Shown here: in pieces, positions 1-5,558 of the stretch
Layout: every line of letters starts with the position of its first letter
Position numbering within the stretch: the stretch's first letter is position 1
Assembly: GCA_964534305.1 (NCBI GenBank)
Contig: CAZHPR010000018.1
Location: forward strand, 1-9,569
Direction: 5' to 3'
From: CAZHPR01 sp964534305
GTDB lineage: Bacteria; Patescibacteriota; Minisyncoccia; Phycocordibacterales; WO2-35-19
DNA length: 9,569 nucleotides
Position numbers and translations under genes: made by a program
The notes under the pieces: model-generated
The model's input: the letters and a program-made list of their open reading frames with translations, nothing else
The model's database searches: none
Told to the model about the DNA's origin: nothing

Positions 1-429
1 CGGCTGGGGGGTTGCTACGCTAACGGCGAAGGCGTGGCGAAGGATGAGATTGAGGGGGCGAAGTGGTTTCGCAAGGGTGCCGAGCAGGGTGATGCTCGCG
101 CCCAGATTGGACTTGGGGCTTGCTACCTTGGCGGCATAGGCGTGCCCAAGGACAGGGTTGAGGCGGTAAAGTGGTATCGCAAGGCCGCCGAGCAGGGTGA
201 CGCCGATGCCCAATACATCCTTGGGATTTGCTACTATTCCGGCAAAGGCGTGGCGGGGGATCGGATCGAAGCCTATGCTTACTTTATCCTCTCCGGGATA
301 AAAAACGAGGATGCACGCCGCAGTCTCGCCCGCCTCGAAAACGAGATGTCAACCGAAGCCCGACTGCTGGGGCAGAAGCGCGCGAAGGAGCTTCAAAAGG
401 AGATCGAGGCGAAGATGGCGGGCAAATAA
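1..429 (+). CDS. Sel1-repeat protein, 3' end of gene (5' truncated by window)
   Basis: The frame is open from base 1 and ends in TAA at 427-429, giving 142 residues with no genuine start in the window; the GTG at 34 is an internal repeat codon. It reads as Sel1-like (TPR-related, ~36-residue) repeats with the usual signature: A-x-x-Q-x-x-L-G-x-C-Y, then G-x-G-V-x-x-D, then E-A-x-x-W-(F/Y)-R-K-(A/G)-A-E-Q-G. Repeat phases fall at 34, 142 and 250, exactly 108 bp apart. After the last repeat comes an E/K/R-rich helix ending in MAGK, the normal C-terminal cap; the Sel1 protein on the minus strand ends similarly (GEK). Sel1 proteins are solenoid scaffolds for protein-protein contacts, often exported; the partner is unknown. 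It may be the missing 3' end of the gene that starts at 8952, because the repeat units are nearly identical and a join at 9569/115 stays in frame. Confidence 0.9.
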   Translation, partial: RLGGCYANGEGVAKDEIEGAKWFRKGAEQGDARAQIGLGACYLGGIGVPKDRVEAVKWYRKAAEQGDADAQYILGICYYSGKGVAGDRIEAYAYFILSGIKNEDARRSLARLENEMSTEARLLGQKRAKELQKEIEAKMAGK

Positions 430-483
430 GGGCGGAAGCCTACCCAGGTGGGGGCGTGGAATCCTACGACACCAAATCTAGCC

Positions 484-1413
484 ATGCTTATAAACTGCCA
501 TGAATGCGATGCTCCGGTTTCCACCGAAGCCAAAGCCTGTATGCGTTGCGGGGCTCCCCCTCGTTTTCCGAAGCGTTCAGACGGAACTCCGGTCACCGTC
601 ATCCCCCCGGCGACACAAAAACCTTGCCCGCCGGGCGTCAGTTCGAAAGAGGTTTCTTCCGCAGAAGTCCCCCTTCGCTTTCCGAAGCGTTCAGACGGAA
701 CTCCAGTCAACGTCATCCCCCCGGCGACACAAAAACCTTGCCCGCCGGTCGGCGGTTCCAAAGAGGATTCTCCCGCAGAAGTCCCCCTTCGCTTTCCAAA
801 GCGCGCGAAAAAAGTTTCTTTTGCCGACGTGCGATACGAAATTAATTGTCCAACGTGCCATGAAAAAGGATTCATCTGTGGCCGAACTCTCGCTTCCCAA
901 GATTTCGTTTCATGCCCTAGTCTCGGAGGGTGCGGGTCTCGATTATCTATTAAGAGCCTCAAGCTCACTCCCGTGGCGGGGGAAAAGATCGCCTACAGGC
1001 GAATTGCTGATTACTTTTCCTACAGCGGTCGAATCTCTGTCGGAACGTACTGGCTAAGTTTTTTACTCGTCTTGCCGGTCCTTTTCGCGGCCCGACTGAT
1101 TCATCCATTCCTTTATGGTTTCTTATTTTTGATCTTGCTTCTCCCGCTTTGGGTCAAACGCTATCACGACTTGGGATTGGGCGGAGGTTGGGCAATGGTC
1201 CAAGTTACGGCTTCACTCCTCGGCCTGGTCGTGTCAATTGTCATGCCGTCCGTAATTAACGAAATTCAATCTTACCCACTACTAGGGTTCGCTTACGCCA
1301 TTTCGTTGTTGATGGCGATTCCACTCGGGATTTACATCAATTTTTTCGCAGGAGAGGAACTCTTGAACCGATATGGGCCGCCCCCTTCTGACGTTGAGGT
1401 GACGTGGCTTTAA
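484..1413 (+). CDS. Zinc-ribbon / DUF805 membrane protein
   Basis: The 309-residue product starts at ATG 484; a GTG at 448 in the same frame would add 12 unlikely residues. Residues 1-25 are a zinc ribbon (C5-x2-C8, C20-x2-C23). Residues 27-102 hold two 38-residue tandem repeats starting RFPKRSDGTPV, with a third RFPKR stub, a Pro/Thr/Ser-rich linker. A second Cys cluster (C122, C125, C132, C144, C150) looks like another zinc-binding knuckle. Residues ~178-300 are a DUF805 domain: FSYSGRIS at the start, hydrophobic segments at ~190-222 and ~236-286, the conserved KRYHDLG motif, and NRYGPPP at the end. DUF805 proteins are inner-membrane proteins of unknown biochemical role; Cys-rich cytosolic N-termini on them are known. 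It lies 54 bp after the Sel1 gene on the same strand, so the two may be co-transcribed. I see no clear ribosome-binding site. The family call is firm; function is not assigned. Confidence 0.88.
   Translation: MLINCHECDAPVSTEAKACMRCGAPPRFPKRSDGTPVTVIPPATQKPCPPGVSSKEVSSAEVPLRFPKRSDGTPVNVIPPATQKPCPPVGGSKEDSPAEVPLRFPKRAKKVSFADVRYEINCPTCHEKGFICGRTLASQDFVSCPSLGGCGSRLSIKSLKLTPVAGEKIAYRRIADYFSYSGRISVGTYWLSFLLVLPVLFAARLIHPFLYGFLFLILLLPLWVKRYHDLGLGGGWAMVQVTASLLGLVVSIVMPSVINEIQSYPLLGFAYAISLLMAIPLGIYINFFAGEELLNRYGPPPSDVEVTWL
562..804 (+). repeat. In-frame 114-bp tandem repeat inside the DUF805 gene
   Basis: Two nearly identical 114-bp units (562-675, 676-789) and the first ~15 bp of a third (790-804) encode the 38-residue linker repeats. 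The few differences are mostly in the second half of the unit (GVSSKEVSSAEVPL versus VGGSKEDSPAEVPL). A period divisible by three keeps the frame open, so copy number could vary without breaking the protein. Confidence 0.9.
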
Positions 1414-1517
1414 ATTCGACGCCGCGCCCCCCTGTCACCCCCGATGAAAGCGTCCCGGTCACTTTTCAGTTTTTAGGCGTAATCTCGGTACCGTTGTAAA
1501 AATTTCCGCATTTGGCA

Positions 1518-1689
1518 CCACTTCATACAATGCGCGGGTGTGTGAAGTGGTGACGCTGGCGGGGAAATGCGGGGGCACTTCATAAAATGCGCGGGTGTGT
1601 GAAGTGAATTGCCGCTGGCGGGGAAATGCGGTGCCGCTTCATAAAATGCGGGGGGGGGTGAAGTGGTGACGCTGGCGGGGAAATGCGGT
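1518..1689. repeat. Three tandem 57-59 bp repeats, each with an internal dyad
   Basis: Each unit has CACTTCA, a spacer with AAAATGCG or ACAATGCG and a G/T-rich stretch, TGAAGTG, then CGCTGGCGGGGAAATGCGG. CACTTCA copies start at 1519 and 1576 (CGCTTCA at 1635); the TGAAGTG arms start at 1543, 1600 and 1659. The arms pair within a unit, so each forms a hairpin in DNA or RNA or a dyad for a dimeric binding protein. The third copy is the most diverged, with a run of nine G replacing the GCGGGTGT stretch. The period is not a multiple of three and no gene crosses it. Confidence 0.85.
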
Positions 1690-1702
1690 GTGTCTCTTTC
1701 TC

Positions 1703-1806
1703 GTGCTGGGGGTGCTGGGGGTGTTTCTTACTCTTTTAGAAAAAAGAGAAAAAAATAAGAGAGAGAGAAAACACACACACACACCGAGCACCAGCACCCC
1801 CAGCAC
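1703..1806. repeat. Perfect 16-bp inverted repeat around a purine/CA tract
   Basis: GTGCTGGGGGTGCTGG at 1703-1718 is exactly complementary to CCAGCACCCCCAGCAC at 1791-1806. The 72-bp interior carries CTCTTTT (1731-1737) facing AAGAG, an almost unbroken A/G run at 1738-1771 with a single T at 1756, and (AC)7 at 1771-1784. It could extrude as a cruciform, act as a strong RNA hairpin between the two converging genes, or serve as the melting part of an origin. Simple-sequence tracts of this kind are also prone to slippage. Confidence 0.8.
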
Positions 1807-1815
1807 CCCGGCAGC

Positions 1816-1867
1816 GCATCGGCCGGGGGCGGGGGGCTGGTGCATCGGCCGGGGGCGGGGGGCTGGT
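1816..1867 (+). repeat. Duplicated 26-bp G-rich unit, potential G-quadruplex
   Basis: Two identical 26-bp copies (1816-1841, 1842-1867) begin GCATCGGCC and contain GGGGGCGGGGGG. Together they give four G-runs of five or six (loops of 1, about 14 and 1 nt), enough for a G-quadruplex on the + strand. A looser relative, GCCGGGGGCGGGG, follows at about 1905-1918, just before the helicase stop codon. On the helicase mRNA the same stretch is C-rich. Confidence 0.75.
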
Positions 1868-1918
1868 GTTATCGAGGCTCGCGTTTGCATTGGTTTTTTG
1901 GGAGCGCCGGGGGCGGGG

Positions 1919-3571
1919 TTAGGCCGGTGTGTTTTGATCCGCCGCGCCCATGTCCGTGTCCCGGAATTTCCAGAGCACTGAACCGGTCCGGTCGAGACCG
2001 CATCGTTCGATAATGGAGTCCCGCCGCTTGGCGATTTCCCCCATGTAAATCCCCATCTGGTGATTGCTTTGCGGCAATCGGGAATCCCTCCGGCTCAGGC
2101 ATTCCAAGCGCTCGTTGATCTCTCGAATCCAGTCTGCGGCCTTGGCGGGTTCTTTTCCGAAAGATCTGTTCTCCAACACAACACCCGCATTGGGAGGGGT
2201 CTGGTTGAGGCAGTCCCTGAGTTCGTACAGCAGTTCTTCGAGTTGCCCAGCCGGAGCCGCCCGAAAAAGGAGGGCGAGCACCGAGGGGTCGCGATAGATC
2301 AGCGCACCGGACCTTGTGCGGGTGAGGGACGGGGGTAGCTCATCGGGAATGGTGAATTCATTCAAAAGCCAGTGCCCAAAGGCCGGGATTTCTTTCTCGT
2401 AGGCGGCCCACCGTTCCTTCTGCGCTTCGTCGCCCTGCTCCCGCTTATAAACATCAGCCTGGTGGGTGTGGATCAAGATGAGTTTGTCGTCCATGCCCGT
2501 GTCGTCAAGCGCGGGCAGGACACGGATCGCCCTTTCATTATCGTTGACACACATCATCACCCCCCACACGGGTCTTGGATTGATGACAAACGAGGAGTTG
2601 TTTCGCTGGTGGGTCGTTATGTCATTAGCAAAAATCGCCTCTTTGAAATTGGAGGCAAGCCGTTCCCGACTCGCGTAATCCTTGGCGACGGCTGAATCGT
2701 CAATATTCAGGCATTCGGCTCCGAGAATATGGTCGCTCCAAACCGGGGCCGAGCCGGTCCAGGTGTGCAACGGGTTCACCGACCGCCCCCCTCGGAGTTT
2801 CGTCGATATCTCCATCTGAAGGGTTTTGCCATTACTCTTACCGCCAGCCAGCACCAGCATTGGGGATTTGGAGTGGGTTTTCGAAATGATCGCTTTTAAC
2901 TGAGTTTTTTCCCAGGCGAAATGCGCAAGGCGGGCATCTGGATTGGGGACAAGAGTCTCGCAGAACCTTTGGATGAGGGGGAATTCCCCTTTCACCCATT
3001 TCGGGAGATTCGGCTTGCCGGTGACAAGCCACCGCTTGCCCGATGATGCCAATACGTCTCCCGCATGGAATCCGGCGACGGGGCCGTGATTCTGAACCAA
3101 ACGGGTTGACTTCAATTCCCTTTCGAGTGCTTGAACACAGGCGCGCGCTTCTTTGAGCTTCAGTCCCAGCGAAAGAAAATCATATTCGAGACCTTTGAGG
3201 TAGCCCTTGTGGGTGATGATATCCCCGCCATTCATGACAAGAAAAAACCCTTTTTCGGAGCCGAACCAAACAGTCTCTCGTTGCGACTGGATGAGGGCGT
3301 CCCTCCGCGTTTCAATATCTATCCGTTCGGGAGTCTTCGAACCAAGCAATGGGGCGGGCTCAGCCGTTTGTTCGGCCATCTCCGGCGGGGGCAAGAGTTG
3401 GATTTCGGGGTGGATGTGCATGGGGATTTCGTGGTGTGGGATTAAGGGAGTTTGTGGGTGTGGGTCAGTCTTCACGGGCATTTCAGGTTGGGTGTGCATG
3501 GGGATTTCGGGGTGGATGTGCATGGGGATTTCAGGGTGGGTGATTACGGGGGGTTGTGTGTTGGCTTTCAT
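1919..3571 (-). CDS. SF3-like replicative helicase (DUF5906-type primase-helicase partner)
   Basis: The 550-residue product starts at the ATG 3571-3569, which overlaps the primase stop codon as ATGA; the frame stays open 27 codons further upstream, but that stretch lies within the primase gene and has no better start. Residues ~13-63 are a His/Pro/Met-rich repeat (HPEIPMHI and variants). The P-loop GGKSNGKT is at about 243-250, an acidic Walker-B-like NIDDS at about 289-293, and a sensor-like MMCVNDNE at about 339-346 with a downstream Arg, the order expected of superfamily 3 helicases as in DUF5906 proteins of phages and mobile elements. Such enzymes unwind the origin and work with a dedicated primase, here encoded immediately upstream and probably translationally coupled. 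A basic coiled-coil-like stretch (~130-155) precedes the ATPase. The call to a replication helicase is fairly secure; exact family naming is from memory of motifs. Confidence 0.8.
   Translation of the reverse strand: MKANTQPPVITHPEIPMHIHPEIPMHTQPEMPVKTDPHPQTPLIPHHEIPMHIHPEIQLLPPPEMAEQTAEPAPLLGSKTPERIDIETRRDALIQSQRETVWFGSEKGFFLVMNGGDIITHKGYLKGLEYDFLSLGLKLKEARACVQALERELKSTRLVQNHGPVAGFHAGDVLASSGKRWLVTGKPNLPKWVKGEFPLIQRFCETLVPNPDARLAHFAWEKTQLKAIISKTHSKSPMLVLAGGKSNGKTLQMEISTKLRGGRSVNPLHTWTGSAPVWSDHILGAECLNIDDSAVAKDYASRERLASNFKEAIFANDITTHQRNNSSFVINPRPVWGVMMCVNDNERAIRVLPALDDTGMDDKLILIHTHQADVYKREQGDEAQKERWAAYEKEIPAFGHWLLNEFTIPDELPPSLTRTRSGALIYRDPSVLALLFRAAPAGQLEELLYELRDCLNQTPPNAGVVLENRSFGKEPAKAADWIREINERLECLSRRDSRLPQSNHQMGIYMGEIAKRRDSIIERCGLDRTGSVLWKFRDTDMGAADQNTPA
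3400..3545 (-). repeat. 24-bp repeats encoding the His/Pro-rich N-terminus of the helicase
   Basis: On the + strand TGTGCATGGGGATTTC recurs at 3415, 3493 and 3517; the last two are exactly 24 bp apart, and looser copies lie between. They encode degenerate IPMHIHPE octapeptides at the helicase N-terminus. The unit keeps the frame, and variants (MPVKTDPH, PLIPHHE) show that it is old enough to have drifted. Confidence 0.75.
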
Positions 3572-4455
3572 AGGGGTTTTGGGTTCCAAAACAGAATTTG
3601 TTGGTGTTTTCCGCCCTTTCGGGTTCCGGCGGGCAAGCGGACAAGCTGGCATTTTTTCGAATCTCCCAAGAGGGCGGCATCGGCACCCACTCGGGCGGCT
3701 TCGTTCTCAAAAGCCTCCACCCGGTCTGCGGGCCATTCTTCGATGCGCCACCACGCGTGGAGGCTTCGGCCCCCGGTGGTCAGAACCAACTCCGGGTCTT
3801 GGCGAGCAAAGTGGGTAAGGTGTGCGATCAAAGAGGGTTGGTGCTCTTTTTCGGGGTGGTCGAAGTCGCAGACGACACGGACTCGGGGGCCGGTGTTGCC
3901 ATGGCACCGCGCCGACTCTGCCCCGTCACCCTTCCGGTGGCCGATCCGCTCGGACATAGGGTGGGGAACGGCGAATTGGTACCTTTTCAGCAGGGGAACC
4001 GGCAAGCCGAGCCAGTCTCTGAGCGGCCGAGTCTGGGCGGACGTAATTTTCCCCGCCAAGCAAACCAGATCATCCGGCCTGAAAAGAGCAGGCAAGCACT
4101 CGTGGGGAACCCCCGGCGGTTTCTGCGGGCTCTTTGCAAGGAGGCTATCGACGGTGAGACCGAATTCTTGGAAAGCGATCTCCGCCGCGCTCTTGTCGTA
4201 ATGCTCCCATTGTGGGCGTGTGGCTTGCCGCCCTTCGAGGTGAATCCGGTAGGCGGATGCAATCGCCCCCAGGATTTCCGGGTCTTTAGCATCGCGGCGG
4301 TATGAAAGAGCACCGGCTTCGGCGCGCAATCGATCGGTCGCGCGGACCGGATCGATTCCCCGCTCGGCGGACTGCATCGCCCATTTGAAAAGGTAAGGGT
4401 GCAAGCCGCCCTGTTTGGGCAGGCGAAACTCTGGAAAATCGTCGAAGGTACTCAT
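3568..4455 (-). CDS. Archaeo-eukaryotic-type primase (PrimPol-like) of a mobile element
   Basis: The 295-residue product starts at ATG 4455-4453. The C-terminal half has the three hallmarks of AEP-superfamily primases: a hydrophobic strand with D-x-D (VVCDFD, D197 and D199), the S-x-H motif in GGRSLHAWWRI (S231, H233), and the RLPAGTR segment (273-279) followed by a basic GKHQQILFWNP close to the end. These bind the two metals and the nucleotide. The N-terminal ~110 residues are helical and may be a primase-associated domain. It would make primers, or extend them, for element replication together with the helicase whose start overlaps its stop by 4 bp. No clear ribosome-binding site precedes the ATG; the 117-bp gap to the HTH gene carries an opposing promoter and terminator (see ncRNA), which suggests antisense control. 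The C-rich codon use matches the rest of the module. Confidence 0.8.
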   Translation of the reverse strand: MSTFDDFPEFRLPKQGGLHPYLFKWAMQSAERGIDPVRATDRLRAEAGALSYRRDAKDPEILGAIASAYRIHLEGRQATRPQWEHYDKSAAEIAFQEFGLTVDSLLAKSPQKPPGVPHECLPALFRPDDLVCLAGKITSAQTRPLRDWLGLPVPLLKRYQFAVPHPMSERIGHRKGDGAESARCHGNTGPRVRVVCDFDHPEKEHQPSLIAHLTHFARQDPELVLTTGGRSLHAWWRIEEWPADRVEAFENEAARVGADAALLGDSKKCQLVRLPAGTRKGGKHQQILFWNPKPL

Positions 4456-4474
4456 GGTCTGAGGCGGTAATGCC

Positions 4475-4503
4475 TTGCGAGACCTGAGCCGGTGTGGTAT
4501 AAT
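4475..4503 (+). promoter_or_regulatory. Strong sigma70-type promoter opposing the primase leader
   Basis: TTGCGA (4475-4480), a 17-bp spacer, and a perfect TATAAT (4498-4503) preceded by TGG, an extended -10. This is the best promoter match I found in the window. It fires on the + strand, against the primase/helicase operon, with a start near 4510. Confidence 0.7.
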
Positions 4504-4509
4504 TCATCA

Positions 4510-4578
4510 CGTTTCCCGCCCAGGAATTCGCGATGAGAAGACCGCCCGGCTTGATCGCCGCAGGCGGTTTTCTTATTT
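4510..4578 (+). ncRNA. Predicted ~65-70 nt antisense RNA to the primase mRNA leader
   Basis: The start is placed 7 nt after the TATAAT at 4498-4503 and the end in the T-tract of the terminator at 4537-4578. The RNA would consist of about 27 nt of single strand followed by the terminator hairpin. It is fully complementary to the mRNA leader between the HTH gene and the primase, covering roughly 55 to 120 nt upstream of the primase start. Counter-transcribed RNAs in rep-gene leaders control copy number in several plasmid families, so this location is suggestive. It also contains a possible 21-codon ORF (ATG 4533, stop ending 4598, preceded by AGGA), so a leader peptide is an alternative, but that ORF runs through the terminator. 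Confidence 0.5.
4537..4578 (+). terminator. Intrinsic terminator of the antisense transcript
   Basis: GAAGACCGCC (4537-4546) pairs with GGCGGTTTTC (4563-4572), ten pairs including one G-U, with a second inner stem CGGC/GCCG and a TTGATC loop. A T-rich tract (TTTTCTTATTT, 4568-4578) follows on the + strand. On the minus strand no T-tract follows the hairpin, so it terminates only + transcripts. It begins immediately after the HTH stop codon (4573-4575 on the minus strand). Confidence 0.75.
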
Positions 4579-4848
4579 GTTCGCGTGGGAATCTATGAAC
4601 GAGAGAAGGGAACCGAAGTCGATCAGGCGCGTGGGCTTGCTCTGGCCTTTGTCACGGAGACTGGCACTGCGGATTTTGCCCTCATTCATGAGTACATAGA
4701 GCCGGGAACGGCTAATGCCCGTGGCGTGAATGGCATCGTGGACCCTAACCCAGGAAGGGGGGGAATACGCAACCCGCGATTCGGGACTGACAGGGGGTTC
4801 CGGGGCGGACTGCCCTCTAGCAACGGGAGATTGGATTTGGATCGGCAT
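4573..4848 (-). CDS. Small helix-turn-helix protein, excisionase/AlpA-like
   Basis: The product has 91 residues from ATG 4848-4846 (an in-frame TTG at 4878 would add ten). The first ~30 residues are Pro/Ser-rich and probably disordered. The rest matches the MerR-type winged HTH of excisionases: WVRVHDAIHATGISRSRLYVL (helix-turn-helix), EGKIRSASL (wing), and RLIDFGSLLSFIDS (closing helix). Proteins of this kind bend DNA beside integrase sites to direct excision, or repress or activate the integrase or replication genes. It sits between the integrase/unknown pair and the primase, the usual position in integrative elements. A weak AGAAG lies ~8 nt before the chosen start. Whether it acts as an excisionase or a regulator cannot be told from sequence. 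Confidence 0.72.
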   Translation of the reverse strand: MPIQIQSPVARGQSAPEPPVSPESRVAYSPPSWVRVHDAIHATGISRSRLYVLMNEGKIRSASLRDKGQSKPTRLIDFGSLLSFIDSHANK

Positions 4849-4900
4849 GGGAGTGTCTTCTGGATTACAGGAAGACAATCCGCCGATGTGGTTTCTCAGG

Positions 4901-4932
4901 TGTTGCCGGGTTTACCCTTTTTTTTGGCAACA
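4901..4932. repeat. Inverted repeat with nested hairpin after the 207-aa gene
   Basis: TGTTGCC (4901-4907) and GGCAACA (4926-4932) are perfect inverse complements and enclose GGGTTTACCC plus a run of eight T (eight A on the coding strand). It lies directly after the TAA of the unknown gene. On the minus strand it has no T-tail, so it is more likely an mRNA-stability or processing hairpin, or a protein-binding dyad, than a terminator. Confidence 0.55.
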
Positions 4933-4934
4933 GG

Positions 4935-5558
4935 TTACCTTCGGACTTTGACTGGTCCTTTAGGAGCAGACGACGCATTCGGCAACTTATCGGCCCACCC
5001 CAAGTCCCTGAGTAATTTCGACCACGCGGTAACGGAAATGTCAGCGCACCCAAGTTCTTTGACGACCAATTTTTTTAAATCCTGCTTGGTTGGGAGAGGC
5101 AGCCCGCACTCCCCGTGAAGATGGATTATGTATGCCGCCGCCCTCATTCTCTTTCCAAGTGACGCTTTTGGTGCTCCTTTGAAGCTGGAATCATATTCCG
5201 GTCTCGATGTCCGTGAGTTTTTCTTCGCTCCAACTGGCGCGCCCAACCCCAGCGTGTTCTGAATGGCGGTTAGGATTTCGGCAATCTTTTGGATTTTCTC
5301 TGGTTCGCCTGCGACGATTGCTTGAACGGTGTAGTCGCGAATGCGGTCTTCGAACATTTCAAGCTGCCTTTGGATAACCTCTGAGTTGACATCAAGGCCC
5401 CAATCTTTGGCCAAGGCGGCGGGATTCCGCAGAGAAAAAACTGCGGGGATTAGTTCTTTCTCATCGGCTCCCAAATCCCCGAAGTTTGCTTTGCGCGCAC
5501 CGGGAGAATCGGACAATGGCCCGGATATATTCGAATCGGGTGGGTTTGTGGTCTTCAT
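4935..5558 (-). CDS. Unknown 207-aa protein coupled to the integrase
   Basis: I do not recognise a family. The start ATG 5558-5556 overlaps the integrase stop as ATGA, which supports both the start and co-translation. Residues 1-25 are Pro/Ser/Asn-rich; ~30-105 are mostly helical with acidic and hydrophobic heptads (EMFEDRIRDYTVQAIV, KIQKIAEILTAIQNTLG); 106-135 are a basic linker rich in K, R and S; ~136-195 end in a compact helical segment (QDLKKLVVKELG, AWSKLLRDLGWADKLP) that could be a small HTH. No Cys clusters, signal peptide or membrane segment. Its place between integrase and HTH protein suggests an accessory role in recombination or replication, for example DNA binding, but this is context only. 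Confidence 0.7.
   Translation of the reverse strand: MKTTNPPDSNISGPLSDSPGARKANFGDLGADEKELIPAVFSLRNPAALAKDWGLDVNSEVIQRQLEMFEDRIRDYTVQAIVAGEPEKIQKIAEILTAIQNTLGLGAPVGAKKNSRTSRPEYDSSFKGAPKASLGKRMRAAAYIIHLHGECGLPLPTKQDLKKLVVKELGCADISVTAWSKLLRDLGWADKLPNASSAPKGPVKVRR

Larger units (their letters stand above)
1414..1918. other. Non-coding, repeat-rich region between convergent genes; candidate replication origin
   Basis: No convincing gene lies here. From left to right: an 8-bp palindrome CGGTACCG (1486-1493); TTTCCGCATTT (1503-1513), the inverse complement of the AAATGCGG that ends each downstream repeat; three 57-59 bp tandem repeats (1518-1689); a perfect 16-bp inverted repeat enclosing a purine tract and (AC)7 (1703-1806); and a duplicated 26-bp G-rich unit (1816-1867). 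It lies just past the 3' end of a primase-helicase operon. Iteron-like repeats next to an easily melted A-rich tract beside replication genes is how many plasmid and phage-satellite origins look, so an origin is the leading idea. It could instead be a bidirectional terminator region, since the flanking genes converge here. Function is inferred from architecture only. Confidence 0.45.

Noticed and set aside
1639..1981. Small ORFs on both strands in the repeat-rich region
   Set aside because: Their residues come from CA, GA and G-rich tracts; no motif or start signal.
3452..4305. Long + strand ORFs (up to ~250 codons) opposite the primase
   Set aside because: They mirror the GC-rich primase gene, have no recognisable motifs, and the minus frame carries clear catalytic residues.
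4286..4510. Minus-strand ORF starting MMNYTTPAQ upstream of and overlapping the primase start
   Set aside because: Out of frame with the primase, Arg-rich shadow composition and no clear ribosome-binding site; a short leader peptide cannot be excluded.
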